Assembly (NCBI GenBank): GCA_902362975.1
Contig: CABIYO010000007.1
Location: forward strand, 30,248-94,247
DNA: 64,000 nucleotides
DNA from: Caryophanales bacterium
GTDB taxonomy: Bacteria > Bacillota > Bacilli > Exiguobacteriales > Exiguobacteriaceae
Direction of reading: 5' to 3'
The position numbers and the translations under genes are program-made. The notes beneath the pieces were generated by a model. That model did no database searches. It was not told where the DNA came from and worked only from the letters and a program-made list of their open reading frames with translations. Positions within the stretch are counted from its first letter, which is position 1. Each line of letters opens with the position of its first letter. Below are positions 1 to 7,993 of this stretch, piece by piece.

Positions 1-540
1 CCCGAATTGAGCGAGTTCCGCAGCAGCCATTTTCGCAAAGCCAGTTTGACCTGCTTTTGTCGTCGCGTAGCCACTGAATCCGAAATTTTTAAAATAGCGG
101 TTCCCGTTGATCGATGAAGTAATAATGATACTCCCGCCATTCTCTTTCAAATGAGGAATGGCATGTTTGACGGTCAAAAACGTTCCCGTCAGATTCGTCT
201 CCACCACGCCATTCCAATCATCCAATGATAAATGTTCGATTGGTGTGATGGTCCCGTTTCGACCGGCGTTCGCGAAGACGATATCGAGTTGACCAAATCG
301 TTCCATTGTCCGTTCGTAGGCCTCTTTCATTGCGGATTCATCCGACACATCTGCACTGATGCCGATGGCGCGTTCTTCCCCGACAAGGCTTGCGAGACGC
401 ATCGCATCTTCTTCATTCAAATCGACAATGGCGACTTTTGCTCCGGCTTGAATGAAGCGGATGACCGCGGCACGTCCGATTCCGGAGGCTGCCCCGGTCA
501 CAAACGCTACTTTTCCAGATAGTAATTTATTTGAAATCAA
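1..540 (-). CDS. SDR-family oxidoreductase, C-terminus outside window
   Basis: Short-chain dehydrogenase/reductase; the first 180 residues are visible and the gene runs off the left edge. The Rossmann glycine motif TGAASGIG lies near residues 13-20, ANAG near residue 90, the catalytic serine in ITSSING and the YATTK catalytic Tyr/Lys pair near residue 160. The start is TTG at 540, chosen because AGGAG stands eight bases upstream and no ATG fits the conserved N-terminus. Members reduce or oxidise alcohols and carbonyls with NAD(P); the substrate cannot be told. It is transcribed away from the genes that follow. Confidence 0.9.
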   Translation of the reverse strand, partial: MISNKLLSGKVAFVTGAASGIGRAAVIRFIQAGAKVAIVDLNEEDAMRLASLVGEERAIGISADVSDESAMKEAYERTMERFGQLDIVFANAGRNGTITPIEHLSLDDWNGVVETNLTGTFLTVKHAIPHLKENGGSIIITSSINGNRYFKNFGFSGYATTKAGQTGFAKMAAAELAQFG

Positions 541-614
541 TCCGATCACTCCTTTTTATGATTCTGTTCTCATATTCCACAGTTCTGGAAAAGTTACGCT
601 TCATTTCAAAAAAA

Positions 615-929
615 TCATGGCGCGGTGACTTCGATCGTGCGTGCGATGTTCAAGTTCGAATCCGTCGGGATGACCTCGATTGTTACCAGTTGGCCGCTCT
701 GTAGTCCTTGTACGCTATTGACGATGCCGGTGACTTCGGTTTGATCATTGATTAAGATGACACGCAATGTGATTTTTTCCGAGGATTCGGTAGATTCAAT
801 CAATATTTGGGGGATATCGACTCGTTCAATCTGTCCTTCGACCATGTTGTCATTCCACGTGCTCATCCAATAAACGGCGACTAAAAAAAGACCGAGAAAG
901 ATTAAGGCAAAGGTTAATCGTGAACTCAT
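615..929 (-). CDS. Small membrane-anchored extracytoplasmic protein, unknown
   Basis: A 104-residue protein with one hydrophobic segment (about residues 5-21) after a short polar start, then a soluble, acidic, beta-rich tail without cysteines. The topology suggests an uncleaved signal anchor with the tail outside the membrane. The start has a good AGGAGTGAGG ribosome site. The tail contains repeated valine/isoleucine/threonine strands like a small OB or YxeA-type fold, but no family can be named with confidence. It is a single gene, with the SDR downstream on the same strand. Confidence 0.6.
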   Translation of the reverse strand: MSSRLTFALIFLGLFLVAVYWMSTWNDNMVEGQIERVDIPQILIESTESSEKITLRVILINDQTEVTGIVNSVQGLQSGQLVTIEVIPTDSNLNIARTIEVTAP

Positions 930-1071
930 GTCTACCTCACTCCTTTGTCGTCCCGTTTCGCATCTTATCTAATTTACCTTTACCCGGAAATTCTCTCATT
1001 ACTTGAAAAAATAGTAGGAATCACAAGAAAAATGGGGAATAGAAAGGAAAACGAAAAGGTGAGGTGTGGGC

Positions 1072-1380
1072 ATGTGGATGATGGTTGGTGCGCTAGGATT
1101 GGTTGCTTGTGTATGGATTGCGTTTGGTTGGTTTACCATTGGTAATGCAAAGCGACGGGTCTGGGGAGGTCTTTTTTCACTCAGTATGACTTGCCTGTTC
1201 GCACCGCTCTTCCTCGTGAAACTTGGAGAACAGTATGGATTTGTGGGGATTCAAGTAGGGTTGACCGCTTTATTCGGTGTACTCGCAGGTGCATTTTTCT
1301 TTGTGGCACTCGGATGGACAGGACGCCCGGCGAAAGTTCGAAAAGTGAGAACGTTATCGGAAGACCCTGATTTATTTTGA
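1072..1380 (+). CDS. Small multi-pass membrane protein, unknown
   Basis: About 102 residues with three hydrophobic segments (roughly 3-22, 33-50 and 60-82) and a basic C-terminal tail rich in Arg/Lys ending in acidic residues. ATG at 1072 is preferred because AAGGTGAGG stands seven bases upstream; a GTG six bases earlier is in frame but too close to that site. No family recognised. It stands alone, followed after about 60 bases by a decayed peptidase gene. Confidence 0.6.
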   Translation: MWMMVGALGLVACVWIAFGWFTIGNAKRRVWGGLFSLSMTCLFAPLFLVKLGEQYGFVGIQVGLTALFGVLAGAFFFVALGWTGRPAKVRKVRTLSEDPDLF

Positions 1381-1443
1381 AGCATGACTTACCACTCCTA
1401 CGGTATAATGCGGTCATAATGATGTTACGAGGGAGTGGGGATC

Positions 1444-1631
1444 ATGATTAAACCGCCAAAGTTGCAAGTGGGGGATACGATAGGGATCATTACGCCTTCT
1501 TTTCCGGCACCTGTTCAGTTTGAGGGGCGTTACCAACGTGGGGTTGAACAGCTCAAGCGGATGGGATTCAAGTTGAGTTGGATGCAACAAATGGGGTTAT
1601 CCGATTTTTAGAAGATGGGGTGTCGATATGA
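1444..1631 (+). pseudogene. LD-carboxypeptidase (S66) remnant with internal deletion
   Basis: The first 46 codons give a typical S66 (LdcA/MccF/YocD) start: KPPKLQVGDTIGIITPS, then a GVEQLKRMGF helix. The reading then collapses into an out-of-frame stop at 1611. One frame over, from about 1575, the sequence encodes ELDATNGVIRFLEDGVSI and a stop at 1629-1631, which resembles the usual C-terminal end of the same family. So roughly 240 central codons, including the catalytic Ser-His-Glu, are gone. The junction carries the direct repeat AGTTGAGTTG, as expected for a short-homology deletion. Family assignment rests on motif memory. Confidence 0.7.
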
Positions 1632-1915
1632 AGGAGCAACTCACGATATTCGACGAGAATCATCGGAAAATAGGGGAGAAGGAGCGGAATCAAGTTCATC
1701 TTGATGGTGATTGGCATGAGACGTTCCACTGCTGGTTCTGGAAAGAAGACCTCATTTATCTTCAGCGAAGAAGCATGGAGAAACAGAATTTCCCGGGGAA
1801 ATATGATGTTACGGCAGCAGGACGCATGTGCAAGATTGAGGGACGCTCACTGATGACGAATCATCTTGTTCAAATCACGCAAGCCGATTTAGTTCCGCAT
1901 CGTCTGACTTACTAG
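1628..1915 (+). pseudogene. Nudix hydrolase remnant lacking the Nudix box
   Basis: The first 65 residues match the start of a YfcD/IPP-isomerase-like Nudix protein: EQLTIFDENHRKIGEKERN, WHETFHCWFW, LIYLQRRS, then FPGKYDVTAAG, which normally runs straight into the GX5EX7REUXEE box. Here the following residues (RMCKIEGRSLMTNHLV) hold no such box, so the catalytic Glu residues are absent and the protein cannot be an active hydrolase. The start overlaps the stop of the peptidase remnant as ATGA. After the TAG at 1913 the same frame stays open for another 15 codons, so the tail may come from a second gene joined by deletion. Confidence 0.65.
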
Positions 1916-1951
1916 CAAAACGTATTTGAGAGTTTGACACGAATGGATGCC

Positions 1952-2416
1952 TCAAATCGTTAAGGAAAGAATACGTTGTTCGCCAATCGGACCACCGATT
2001 CGACGTCCGGTATCGCTCCACCCAACGTTCGTATAAAGGGAGAAAGCGGCTTCGTTTTTCAGATTGACCGACAGGACGATTTCACGAATGTGAGGAAAAT
2101 GTTGCTTTACGAACTGCGGAAGTGCTTGGAGTGCCGCTTTAGCGTAGCCTTTCCCTTGGTCCTCATAGTTAATAGCAAAGGCGGAGAAGAGCAAAGCATT
2201 CGACCCGGTCGTATAGGAAATGACGCGTTCGTTGTCATGCAGTAAGAACATCCCGACTGGTTTCGGTGCGACGACGACAATCGGATGCACGCCATCAGGT
2301 AATGGATCATCCATGTCTTTGGGCAGGGTCGTATACTTTTCTTGGTCCGTCGGCAACGTGAACGTATCGAGAATCGGTCGATGCGTATCATTTCGATATT
2401 CTAATGAGATGTTCAT
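1952..2416 (-). CDS. GNAT-family N-acetyltransferase
   Basis: A 154-residue GNAT acetyltransferase. The acetyl-CoA pyrophosphate loop is present in degenerate form as YEDQGKGYAKAAL (about residues 84-96), followed by the beta5 strand IREIVLSVN and the NEAAFSLYTNVGW segment (about 122-134), where Asn and Tyr usually sit in the active site. The substrate is unknown. The gene is convergent with the Nudix remnant and divergent from the next GNAT gene, with about 50 bases between the two starts. Confidence 0.85.
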   Translation of the reverse strand: MNISLEYRNDTHRPILDTFTLPTDQEKYTTLPKDMDDPLPDGVHPIVVVAPKPVGMFLLHDNERVISYTTGSNALLFSAFAINYEDQGKGYAKAALQALPQFVKQHFPHIREIVLSVNLKNEAAFSLYTNVGWSDTGRRIGGPIGEQRILSLTI

Positions 2417-2466
2417 AAGGCGTCTCCTTCTGGCTTTATTGATTTCATTCAGAAAAGGGGAATTAT

Positions 2467-3255
2467 ATGGCTACACAAGTTACATATCGTCAAAATCCGC
2501 CTGTGCAAGATCTATATCGGGCGTTTATGACTGGTTTTTCTGATTATATCATTCCATTCCAATTCGATGAGCAGACGTTTGAAGACGTCTTTCTCGTACG
2601 AGACCAAAATCAGCCGTCCCGTTCAATCGTCGCTTATGATGGGGAAGAGCCGGTCGGCGTCGTATTGAGTGGGATTGCACATCTCGATTCAGGATGGCAG
2701 ACACGTTGTGGTGGACTTGCTGTCGCCCCGCACGCTCGAAAACTAGGCGTTGCGACCGAATTGATGAGACGATTTGAAGAGGCGGCAGTAGGCACTCGTT
2801 TACTCGAAGTCATTCAAGGAAACGATGCGGCAGTGTCTCTCTATGAACGACTAGGTTACGAAACGACTCGAGAAATCCTCTACTTTCAAGCGGTGTCATT
2901 AGAAACGACCGCAAATATGACGTCTGAACCGATTCACACGTTATTTGATGAGTTGTATCCGGCGGCGAGTCACGTTCCGATTTGGCAACGCGATGTGCGC
3001 GTGACCCAACAAGCTGCTGAGTTAGTGAAAGTCGTAGAAGGGAATCGAATAGGATTTTTGTTATACCGCGATCACATCTTGCTCGATGTTTTTGGACAAG
3101 CAGAAGAAGCGGAATGGCTATTGCGGGCGGCCGCGAGCCGATCGCCACTTCATGTCACGTTGACATCAGACCGTCCTGAATGGGTCGAAGTGGCACGACG
3201 ATTGGGATTTGTCCAAGACGAGATTGCCCAATTTGAAATGGTGAAGGACGCTTGA
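2467..3255 (+). CDS. GNAT-family N-acetyltransferase, two-domain
   Basis: A 262-residue protein whose first half is a GNAT domain: GGLAVAPHARKLGVATEL (about 82-99) is the acetyl-CoA loop and NDAAVSLYERLGY (about 118-130) the C-terminal motif. The second half (about 150-262) looks like a degenerate second GNAT-like fold without a clear CoA loop, as in many Bacillus proteins of this length. The substrate is unknown. AGAAAAGGGG lies just upstream of the ATG. Its stop overlaps the start of the following small membrane gene, so the two are translationally coupled. Confidence 0.85.
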   Translation: MATQVTYRQNPPVQDLYRAFMTGFSDYIIPFQFDEQTFEDVFLVRDQNQPSRSIVAYDGEEPVGVVLSGIAHLDSGWQTRCGGLAVAPHARKLGVATELMRRFEEAAVGTRLLEVIQGNDAAVSLYERLGYETTREILYFQAVSLETTANMTSEPIHTLFDELYPAASHVPIWQRDVRVTQQAAELVKVVEGNRIGFLLYRDHILLDVFGQAEEAEWLLRAAASRSPLHVTLTSDRPEWVEVARRLGFVQDEIAQFEMVKDA

Positions 3256-3437
3256 TGAAGCGGTTGTTGGTCATCTGTATCATTGCGCTGATTAGTGGAA
3301 ATACCGCGACCCTGATTGCGCTGACAACAAATCTTTCACCCGACCTGTTGCGAGGTATACTAGTAGTTAGTGTGAGTGTAACACTCCTTTCCATCGGTGG
3401 TATCGTCTGGGTGGGATACTATACAAAAAAACGCTAG
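3255..3437 (+). CDS. Small two-helix membrane protein, unknown
   Basis: A 60-residue protein with two hydrophobic segments (about 4-22 and 32-53) and a basic tail YYTKKR. ATG at 3255 shares its A with the TGA stop of the GNAT gene (TGATG), so translation is probably coupled. A TTG three bases earlier is in frame but less likely. No family recognised; the short length, the two helices and the positive-inside tail are all that can be said. Confidence 0.55.
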   Translation: MKRLLVICIIALISGNTATLIALTTNLSPDLLRGILVVSVSVTLLSIGGIVWVGYYTKKR

Positions 3438-3479
3438 TGAAATCCTTGTGAAGTGACACTTGAAAATATCACATCATGC

Positions 3480-3493
3480 TGTCATGTATGACA
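3480..3493. repeat. Perfect 14-bp palindrome upstream of the M23 gene
   Basis: TGTCATGTATGACA is a perfect inverted repeat centred 29 bases before the -35 box of the M23 peptidase gene. Its position suits an activator site, but it does not match WalR or PhoP direct-repeat consensus motifs, so no regulator is named. Confidence 0.4.
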
Positions 3494-3515
3494 TGAAAAT
3501 GAAAAACTTCATATA

Positions 3516-3544
3516 TTGAAATTTTTAACCCCCAGTGGTATATT
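3516..3544 (+). promoter_or_regulatory. SigA-type promoter of the M23 peptidase gene
   Basis: TTGAAA at 3516-3521, a 17-base spacer and TATATT at 3539-3544 form a near-consensus vegetative promoter. It leaves a leader of about 50 bases before the ATG at 3604. Confidence 0.65.
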
Positions 3545-3603
3545 CGCACATGTAGCTTTTTTGAAGTTCATGAATGTATCAATTTGGAGGGTTTATTATA
3601 TAT

Positions 3604-4587
3604 ATGTGGAAACAACTCATCATGACAGCGGGTGTTGGTGTTCTCTTATTCCAAGGACAAACCGCATCTGCCGACAACATGTCCCCGCAAGACCTCGTTC
3701 AAACGGAAAAGTCATTGCAACAAACGAAGCAGCAAGTTAAAGATACGAAACAATCCATTCACGCCATTCAAACGAAGTTGAAGCAAGTCGACCATAAGAA
3801 GGAGGCATTGCGAGATAAGATTGAAGGAACTTCTAAAGAATTAGAAGAAGTGGAAGAGTCACTCATTCCTGCAGAACAGTCGCTCTTCGCAAAAGTCGTT
3901 TCTTCGGTGTTGCCGAGTGCGAAAGCGGAAGCTGCTGAAGCGGAAGAAGCACATCAAGAGCTTGTTGAAAAGAAAAACCAAGCAAATGAAGCATTGGAGC
4001 AACTGAAAGAAGAACAAGAGCAAATTGAAGCGACACGTCAAGACGTGAAAGCGTCGTATAACGAAAAGTCGAAACAATATAAGAAACAAACGAATCAGTT
4101 GAGTGATTTGAAGAAACAGTATGAAGCGATGGCACCCGATCGGTTCTTAATGCCGGCGGAAGGTCGCCTCTCTCAAGGGTTCGGTTCGGCGAGTGGGCAG
4201 TTCGGATACACATTCCATAACGGTCTCGATATTGCTGCCAAAACAGGAACACCTGTATACGCCGCAGAAGCTGGAAAAGTGACAAAAGTCAGCTCTAGTG
4301 GACCTTATGGAAACCATATACAAATCGAACACAACGTAGACGGTCAAAAATGGACGACCGTGTATGCACACTTGCACAAAGTGGATGTCAAGACAGGTCA
4401 GTCGGTACGCCAAGGTGAACCGATTGGTCAAATCGGAAACACGGGCAACTCGTCAGGACCGCACTTACACTTTGAGATTCATAAAGGGGACTACAATTTC
4501 TCGGCTAGTTCAGCTGGGAATGCCGTCGACCCGATGAAACTGGCAGAGCGCCTCGGTGGTGCTTCTCCGGTAAAAGCCACGTTTTAA
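3604..4587 (+). CDS. Secreted coiled-coil M23 peptidase (peptidoglycan hydrolase)
   Basis: A 327-residue protein of the EnvC/NlpD type. A signal peptide ends in TASA before Asp (about residue 20). A long Gln/Lys/Glu-rich coiled coil (about 20-170) precedes a C-terminal M23 zinc endopeptidase domain: HNGLDIA near 205 supplies His and Asp ligands, and HLHFEIH near 287 the remaining His residues, so the active site is intact. It should cleave peptide cross-links outside the cell, perhaps with the coiled coil regulating access. ATG at 3604 is chosen because the signal peptide begins there; GGAGG lies 13 bases upstream, a long spacing. A longer in-frame start at 3574 would add a non-signal extension. 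Confidence 0.88.
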   Translation: MWKQLIMTAGVGVLLFQGQTASADNMSPQDLVQTEKSLQQTKQQVKDTKQSIHAIQTKLKQVDHKKEALRDKIEGTSKELEEVEESLIPAEQSLFAKVVSSVLPSAKAEAAEAEEAHQELVEKKNQANEALEQLKEEQEQIEATRQDVKASYNEKSKQYKKQTNQLSDLKKQYEAMAPDRFLMPAEGRLSQGFGSASGQFGYTFHNGLDIAAKTGTPVYAAEAGKVTKVSSSGPYGNHIQIEHNVDGQKWTTVYAHLHKVDVKTGQSVRQGEPIGQIGNTGNSSGPHLHFEIHKGDYNFSASSAGNAVDPMKLAERLGGASPVKATF

Positions 4588-4595
4588 GCGTACAG

Positions 4596-4633
4596 ATGCC
4601 CTGAGCCTCTCAAATGAGGTCAGGGCATTTTTT
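4596..4633. terminator. Bidirectional terminator between M23 and YteA-like genes
   Basis: ATGCCCTGA-GCCTC pairs with GAGG-T-CAGGGCAT around a short loop, followed by six T on the plus strand. It lies between two convergent genes and touches the stop of the second. Confidence 0.8.
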
Positions 4634-5183
4634 ACTGTTCGCGCGTCGGATCGTGGTTGCCTTCGCGGTCGGCAATCGTATCTGAGCTTCCGTAGTCTTC
4701 TACTTGGGAGAAGGCGTCCGTTTTTTGACCAGGTTGATCCGTTCCGTCTAACTCTTTGCGTCGAGCTGTCTCATTAGGGTTCAATACGTCTTCTTCGACC
4801 GGTCGACCGACTTCATGCGCGTGCTCTTCCTCTTCTTGTGCCCGGGCGTGTTCGATGCAAAGGGTGGTTTCTGGAATGACTTCCAGACGGTCTAGTTCAA
4901 TGTCTTTCCCACACACCTCACATTGTCCATACGTCCCATTCTGAATGGCTAATAGCGCCTTATCGACATCACTCAAGAACTCTTCATCGAGCTGATTCAG
5001 GGCTTGGTCTCGTTCCCGTAAAAAGAGTTCTTCGCCCGAGTCGGCAGGGTGGTTGTCGTAATGAGAGAGCTCTCCCTCATCATATGTCTCTTCCCGATTA
5101 TCCATGTATCCTTCGGTTTTTGCTTTTTCTTTCAATAATCGTTTTTTAAACGTTTCGATTTGTTCTTCAGTCAACATATCCAT
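4632..5183 (-). CDS. yteA: TraR/DksA-type zinc-finger protein, YteA family
   Basis: A 183-residue protein with an N-terminal helical hairpin rich in charged residues, including a HYDNHPADSGEE segment typical of YteA, then GQCEVCGKDIELDRLEVIPETTLCIEH (start near 87), a TraR/DksA C4-type finger whose last ligand is His in place of the second Cys of the distal pair. The acidic C-terminal tail (about 120-183) is disordered. In Bacillus the family is annotated as a stress or sporulation protein of unclear role; DksA-like proteins may act on RNA polymerase. GGAG precedes the ATG at 5183. Confidence 0.8.
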   Translation of the reverse strand: MDMLTEEQIETFKKRLLKEKAKTEGYMDNREETYDEGELSHYDNHPADSGEELFLRERDQALNQLDEEFLSDVDKALLAIQNGTYGQCEVCGKDIELDRLEVIPETTLCIEHARAQEEEEHAHEVGRPVEEDVLNPNETARRKELDGTDQPGQKTDAFSQVEDYGSSDTIADREGNHDPTREQ

Positions 5184-5329
5184 TCACTCTCCAGTTCTCA
5201 AGTCATTAATATAAGGTTTCCCATTTAATTTGTGTACAAACCATTTGAAGTGGAATCCCTCATGTCGAGCGATGTTTAGAAAGGGTATGATGAGAATAAA
5301 GAGTTCTTTTAAAAAAGGAGGAACAAATC

Positions 5330-5854
5330 ATGAGAAAAGTCGAAGTAGTGAAATACAATCCGGAATGGAATCAAAAGTTTGAAGAAGAGGCTGGTAAATT
5401 AAGTCGGTTATTCGAAGAGAAACTTGTCGCGATCCATCACATTGGAAGCACATCGGTCGAAGGATTGGCGGCAAAACCAATCATCGACATGATGCCGGTC
5501 GTACGGGACATCGAACGAGTCGATGACTATACGGAGCGGATGGAGGCACTCGGGTACCGTGGACTTGGTGAATATGGGATTCCGAAACGTCGCTATTTCC
5601 GTAAAGGAGAAGAAGAACGGACAATTCACGTGCATGTGTTTGAAGAAGGGAATCCGGATGTCATAAGACATCTTGCCTTCCGAGATTACTTGCGAGCTTA
5701 TCCTGACGTTCGCGATGCGTATGGTGAGCTGAAGCTTCAACTTGCGGCACAGCATCCAGAAGACATGGAAGGATACATTCAAGGAAAGCATGACTGGATC
5801 ATCGAGACGGAACGGTTGGCGACGAAGTGGTATAAAGAAAATCAAGACGCGTGA
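5330..5854 (+). CDS. GrpB-family (UPF0157) nucleotidyltransferase-like protein
   Basis: A 174-residue protein of the GrpB/UPF0157 family, which has a nucleotidyltransferase-like fold. Characteristic motifs are VEVVKYNPEW at the start, HHIGSTSVEGLAAKPIIDMM (about 36-55), GYRGLGEYGIPKRRYFRKG (about 76-94) and HVHVFEEGNP. A function for the family is not established. AAGGAGG stands upstream of the ATG. It is a single gene with its own leader. Confidence 0.85.
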   Translation: MRKVEVVKYNPEWNQKFEEEAGKLSRLFEEKLVAIHHIGSTSVEGLAAKPIIDMMPVVRDIERVDDYTERMEALGYRGLGEYGIPKRRYFRKGEEERTIHVHVFEEGNPDVIRHLAFRDYLRAYPDVRDAYGELKLQLAAQHPEDMEGYIQGKHDWIIETERLATKWYKENQDA

Positions 5855-5911
5855 AACCTTTTTATGGAAATGGTCGTATAATACATCAAACCTTAAAGGG
5901 GGAGATGCCAT

Positions 5912-6211
5912 ATGAAAAGATTTCTCGGGAAATGTGTGGAATACGCTTTGGTCGCACTTGTCTTCGTCGGTCTGTTCTTTGTCTTTCGCGCGATTGCTGG
6001 AGACTCGGACAAAGGGTACATGTTGACATTGCTCGGTACATTTTTTCTCGTCTTACCTAGTTCGCTCTTGATTGGCCACTTTCTGGCTCGTCCACTTCAA
6101 CGTCGCCTAAATGGGAAAGGAACGGAGGCTTCGAGTGAGCATACGTTGCGCGGAGCTGAAAAACCGCACGGTGTAAACGAAGATCGAAACCATTCAAACT
6201 ATACCGGATGA
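5912..6211 (+). CDS. Small membrane protein, unknown
   Basis: A 99-residue protein with two hydrophobic segments (about 8-28 and 37-58) and a hydrophilic C-terminal tail rich in Glu, Asn and His. AAGGGGGAGATG precedes the start. Its last codons overlap the start of the next gene by four bases (ATGA), so the two are coupled. A -10-like TATAAT lies about 40 bases upstream. No family recognised. Confidence 0.6.
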   Translation: MKRFLGKCVEYALVALVFVGLFFVFRAIAGDSDKGYMLTLLGTFFLVLPSSLLIGHFLARPLQRRLNGKGTEASSEHTLRGAEKPHGVNEDRNHSNYTG

Positions 6212-6684
6212 TGGAGATCACATTTACCCCTACGACCGATGCCCGTCTCATCGCACGGTTGAATCGTTCCATCCATGAGCATCACGTCCATATGAATCCG
6301 GCCTTTTTTGCAGAGTATGAGGAAGAGAAGATGTATGAAGCCTTTTCGACGCTGATTGGAAGACCGGGCCATCACTATATGGTGATACAGCTTGAAGCAA
6401 CTCCAATCGGTTACATATGGTTCGAAGAGAAAGTGGGTGAGGCGAACGCGTTTCGTCAAGCTGTTCGCGTGGTGTATGTTCATCACATCAGTATCGACCC
6501 CATGTATCAACGGAACGGTTACGGTCGACGTGTGATGGAATGGATGGAGCAATGGGCACTTGACCACCAATTCAGATCGATTGAACTAGATTACTGGATG
6601 AGCAATACGGATGCCGCCTCGTTTTATAGCGAAATCGGGTTCACCCCAAAACGTCAGATTGTCATGAAAAAATTGGAGGAATGA
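6208..6684 (+). CDS. GNAT-family N-acetyltransferase
   Basis: A 158-residue GNAT enzyme. VYVHHISIDPMYQRNGYGRRVMEWME (starting near 91) contains the beta4 strand and the acetyl-CoA loop Q-R-N-G-Y-G; WMSNTDAASFYSEIGF (about 130-145) is the C-terminal motif with the conserved Asn and Tyr. The substrate is unknown. Two ATG codons in tandem occur at the start; the first overlaps the stop of the upstream membrane gene. A small membrane gene follows after four bases, so this is a three-gene unit ending in a terminator. Confidence 0.85.
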   Translation: MMEITFTPTTDARLIARLNRSIHEHHVHMNPAFFAEYEEEKMYEAFSTLIGRPGHHYMVIQLEATPIGYIWFEEKVGEANAFRQAVRVVYVHHISIDPMYQRNGYGRRVMEWMEQWALDHQFRSIELDYWMSNTDAASFYSEIGFTPKRQIVMKKLEE

Positions 6685-6688
6685 GGTC

Positions 6689-6991
6689 ATGGAGTTACTT
6701 ACAATTGGAATTGGTATTCTCGGAGTTCTGTCGTTAGGTTGGTTCTTTTATAGTTACTGGCTCGGATATAAGGGGGGCAATATCGTCATGACCCTTGATG
6801 AGCACTATACAAAACTAGAAGAGTACGTACCTGCTATCTTGTCGAAACTATACGAAGATGGAAAGAGCGCTCACTATCTTGGCGACCGCAAGTTTGAAGT
6901 GGAGGGCAAGCGTTACGTTCTCGTCGAACGGACCGTACCGATTGGTCATGTTCCGACACAACAGACGGTGTTACAGCCGGATCGATCATAA
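6689..6991 (+). CDS. Hypothetical protein with N-terminal membrane segment
   Basis: A 100-residue protein with one hydrophobic segment (about 4-24) followed by a soluble, mostly cytoplasmic-type domain containing YLGDRKFEVEGKRYVLVER. TTGGAGGAATGAGG precedes the ATG, and the ribosome site is embedded in the end of the acetyltransferase gene. No family recognised. It is the last gene of the 5912-6991 unit. Confidence 0.6.
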   Translation: MELLTIGIGILGVLSLGWFFYSYWLGYKGGNIVMTLDEHYTKLEEYVPAILSKLYEDGKSAHYLGDRKFEVEGKRYVLVERTVPIGHVPTQQTVLQPDRS

Positions 6992-6995
6992 TCAG

Positions 6996-7029
6996 AAAAG
7001 GGAGCTCTCAAGTCGAGAGACTCCCTTTG
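6996..7029. terminator. Bidirectional terminator
   Basis: AAAGGGAG-CTCTC and GAGAG-A-CTCCCTTT form a long stem with a short loop between the convergent 6689-6991 and pirin genes; A-rich and T-rich flanks on both sides allow it to serve both strands. Confidence 0.75.
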
Positions 7030-7030
7030 T

Positions 7031-7888
7031 TTATTTGACGGCTGGGGGACCGAACACGCCGCTATGATAATCGCGGAAAGCTTGGCGGATTTCTTCTTCC
7101 GTATTCATCACGAATGGACCATGCGCAATATAGTCTTCGCGAATCGGTTTTCCGGAATAGATGAGCACCCGTGTACGCGTCGCGGCCTTCAGTTGAAGTG
7201 TGCTCATCGCTTCAGATGTTTCATCGAACGTCAGTGTCGCCACATCAGTTTTACTGAGCGGAATTTTGGAAGACCCAACTTCAATTGAACCAGCGAGCAC
7301 GTACAAAAAGCTGTTATGATTCGCAGGCAAGATATGTTCGTATTCGCTACCTTCTTTCAGCGTTATTTCTGTCATCGTGATGGGGACGAGGCTTTCCATC
7401 GGCCCTTTTACACCTGCAATTTCGCCGGAATAGACACGAATCTGTCCGCCGTCGAAAGGAACGAGGGGTGCGTCCTCGACATATATGTTCTGATAGGAAG
7501 TGGTTGTCGTTTTTAACGACTTCGGCAAATTCAACCAGAGCTGCAGCGTATGAATCAAATCATCGTCAACCGCTTCTTCGGCGTGTCTTGCGGCCCATCC
7601 GGCGTTCATATACTGAACATCACCGGCGTCTAAAATCGAATGTCCCCCATGATTATCAATATGTTCTAGACGACCATCGATGACATACGTGATGGTTTGA
7701 AACCCACGATGGGGATGGTCCGAAAACGTCCCACGCTTGAACCAGTCTTCTGCCATCAAAATAAATGGATCGAACTCCTCTTTTTGTTCTGGAGGTAACA
7801 CCCAGCCCTGTTGCACATGGGGATACCCGTTTTGTCGATAGGAGACGCGCCAATGATGGTTCACGTCACGTATAAATAGATTTGTCAC
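7031..7888 (-). CDS. Pirin-family bicupin protein
   Basis: A 285-residue bicupin. The N-terminal cupin keeps all four metal ligands: H58 and H60 in SDHPHRGFQT, H102 and E104 in WAARHAEE. The C-terminal cupin is degenerate, as is usual. Bacterial pirins such as YhhW can act as quercetin dioxygenases; others have regulatory roles, so the true substrate is open. The start is GTG at 7888 with AAAGGAGTG nine bases upstream. It is a single gene, convergent with the 6689-6991 gene. Confidence 0.88.
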   Translation of the reverse strand: MTNLFIRDVNHHWRVSYRQNGYPHVQQGWVLPPEQKEEFDPFILMAEDWFKRGTFSDHPHRGFQTITYVIDGRLEHIDNHGGHSILDAGDVQYMNAGWAARHAEEAVDDDLIHTLQLWLNLPKSLKTTTTSYQNIYVEDAPLVPFDGGQIRVYSGEIAGVKGPMESLVPITMTEITLKEGSEYEHILPANHNSFLYVLAGSIEVGSSKIPLSKTDVATLTFDETSEAMSTLQLKAATRTRVLIYSGKPIREDYIAHGPFVMNTEEEIRQAFRDYHSGVFGPPAVK

Positions 7889-7993
7889 AAAGATTCACTC
7901 CTTTCCCTTTCTATCTTCCCAAAAAATGTGTCTCATCGTACTATATTTGCCTCATGAATATGCAAAAAGACAGACGTATTCGCAACTGTCGGA

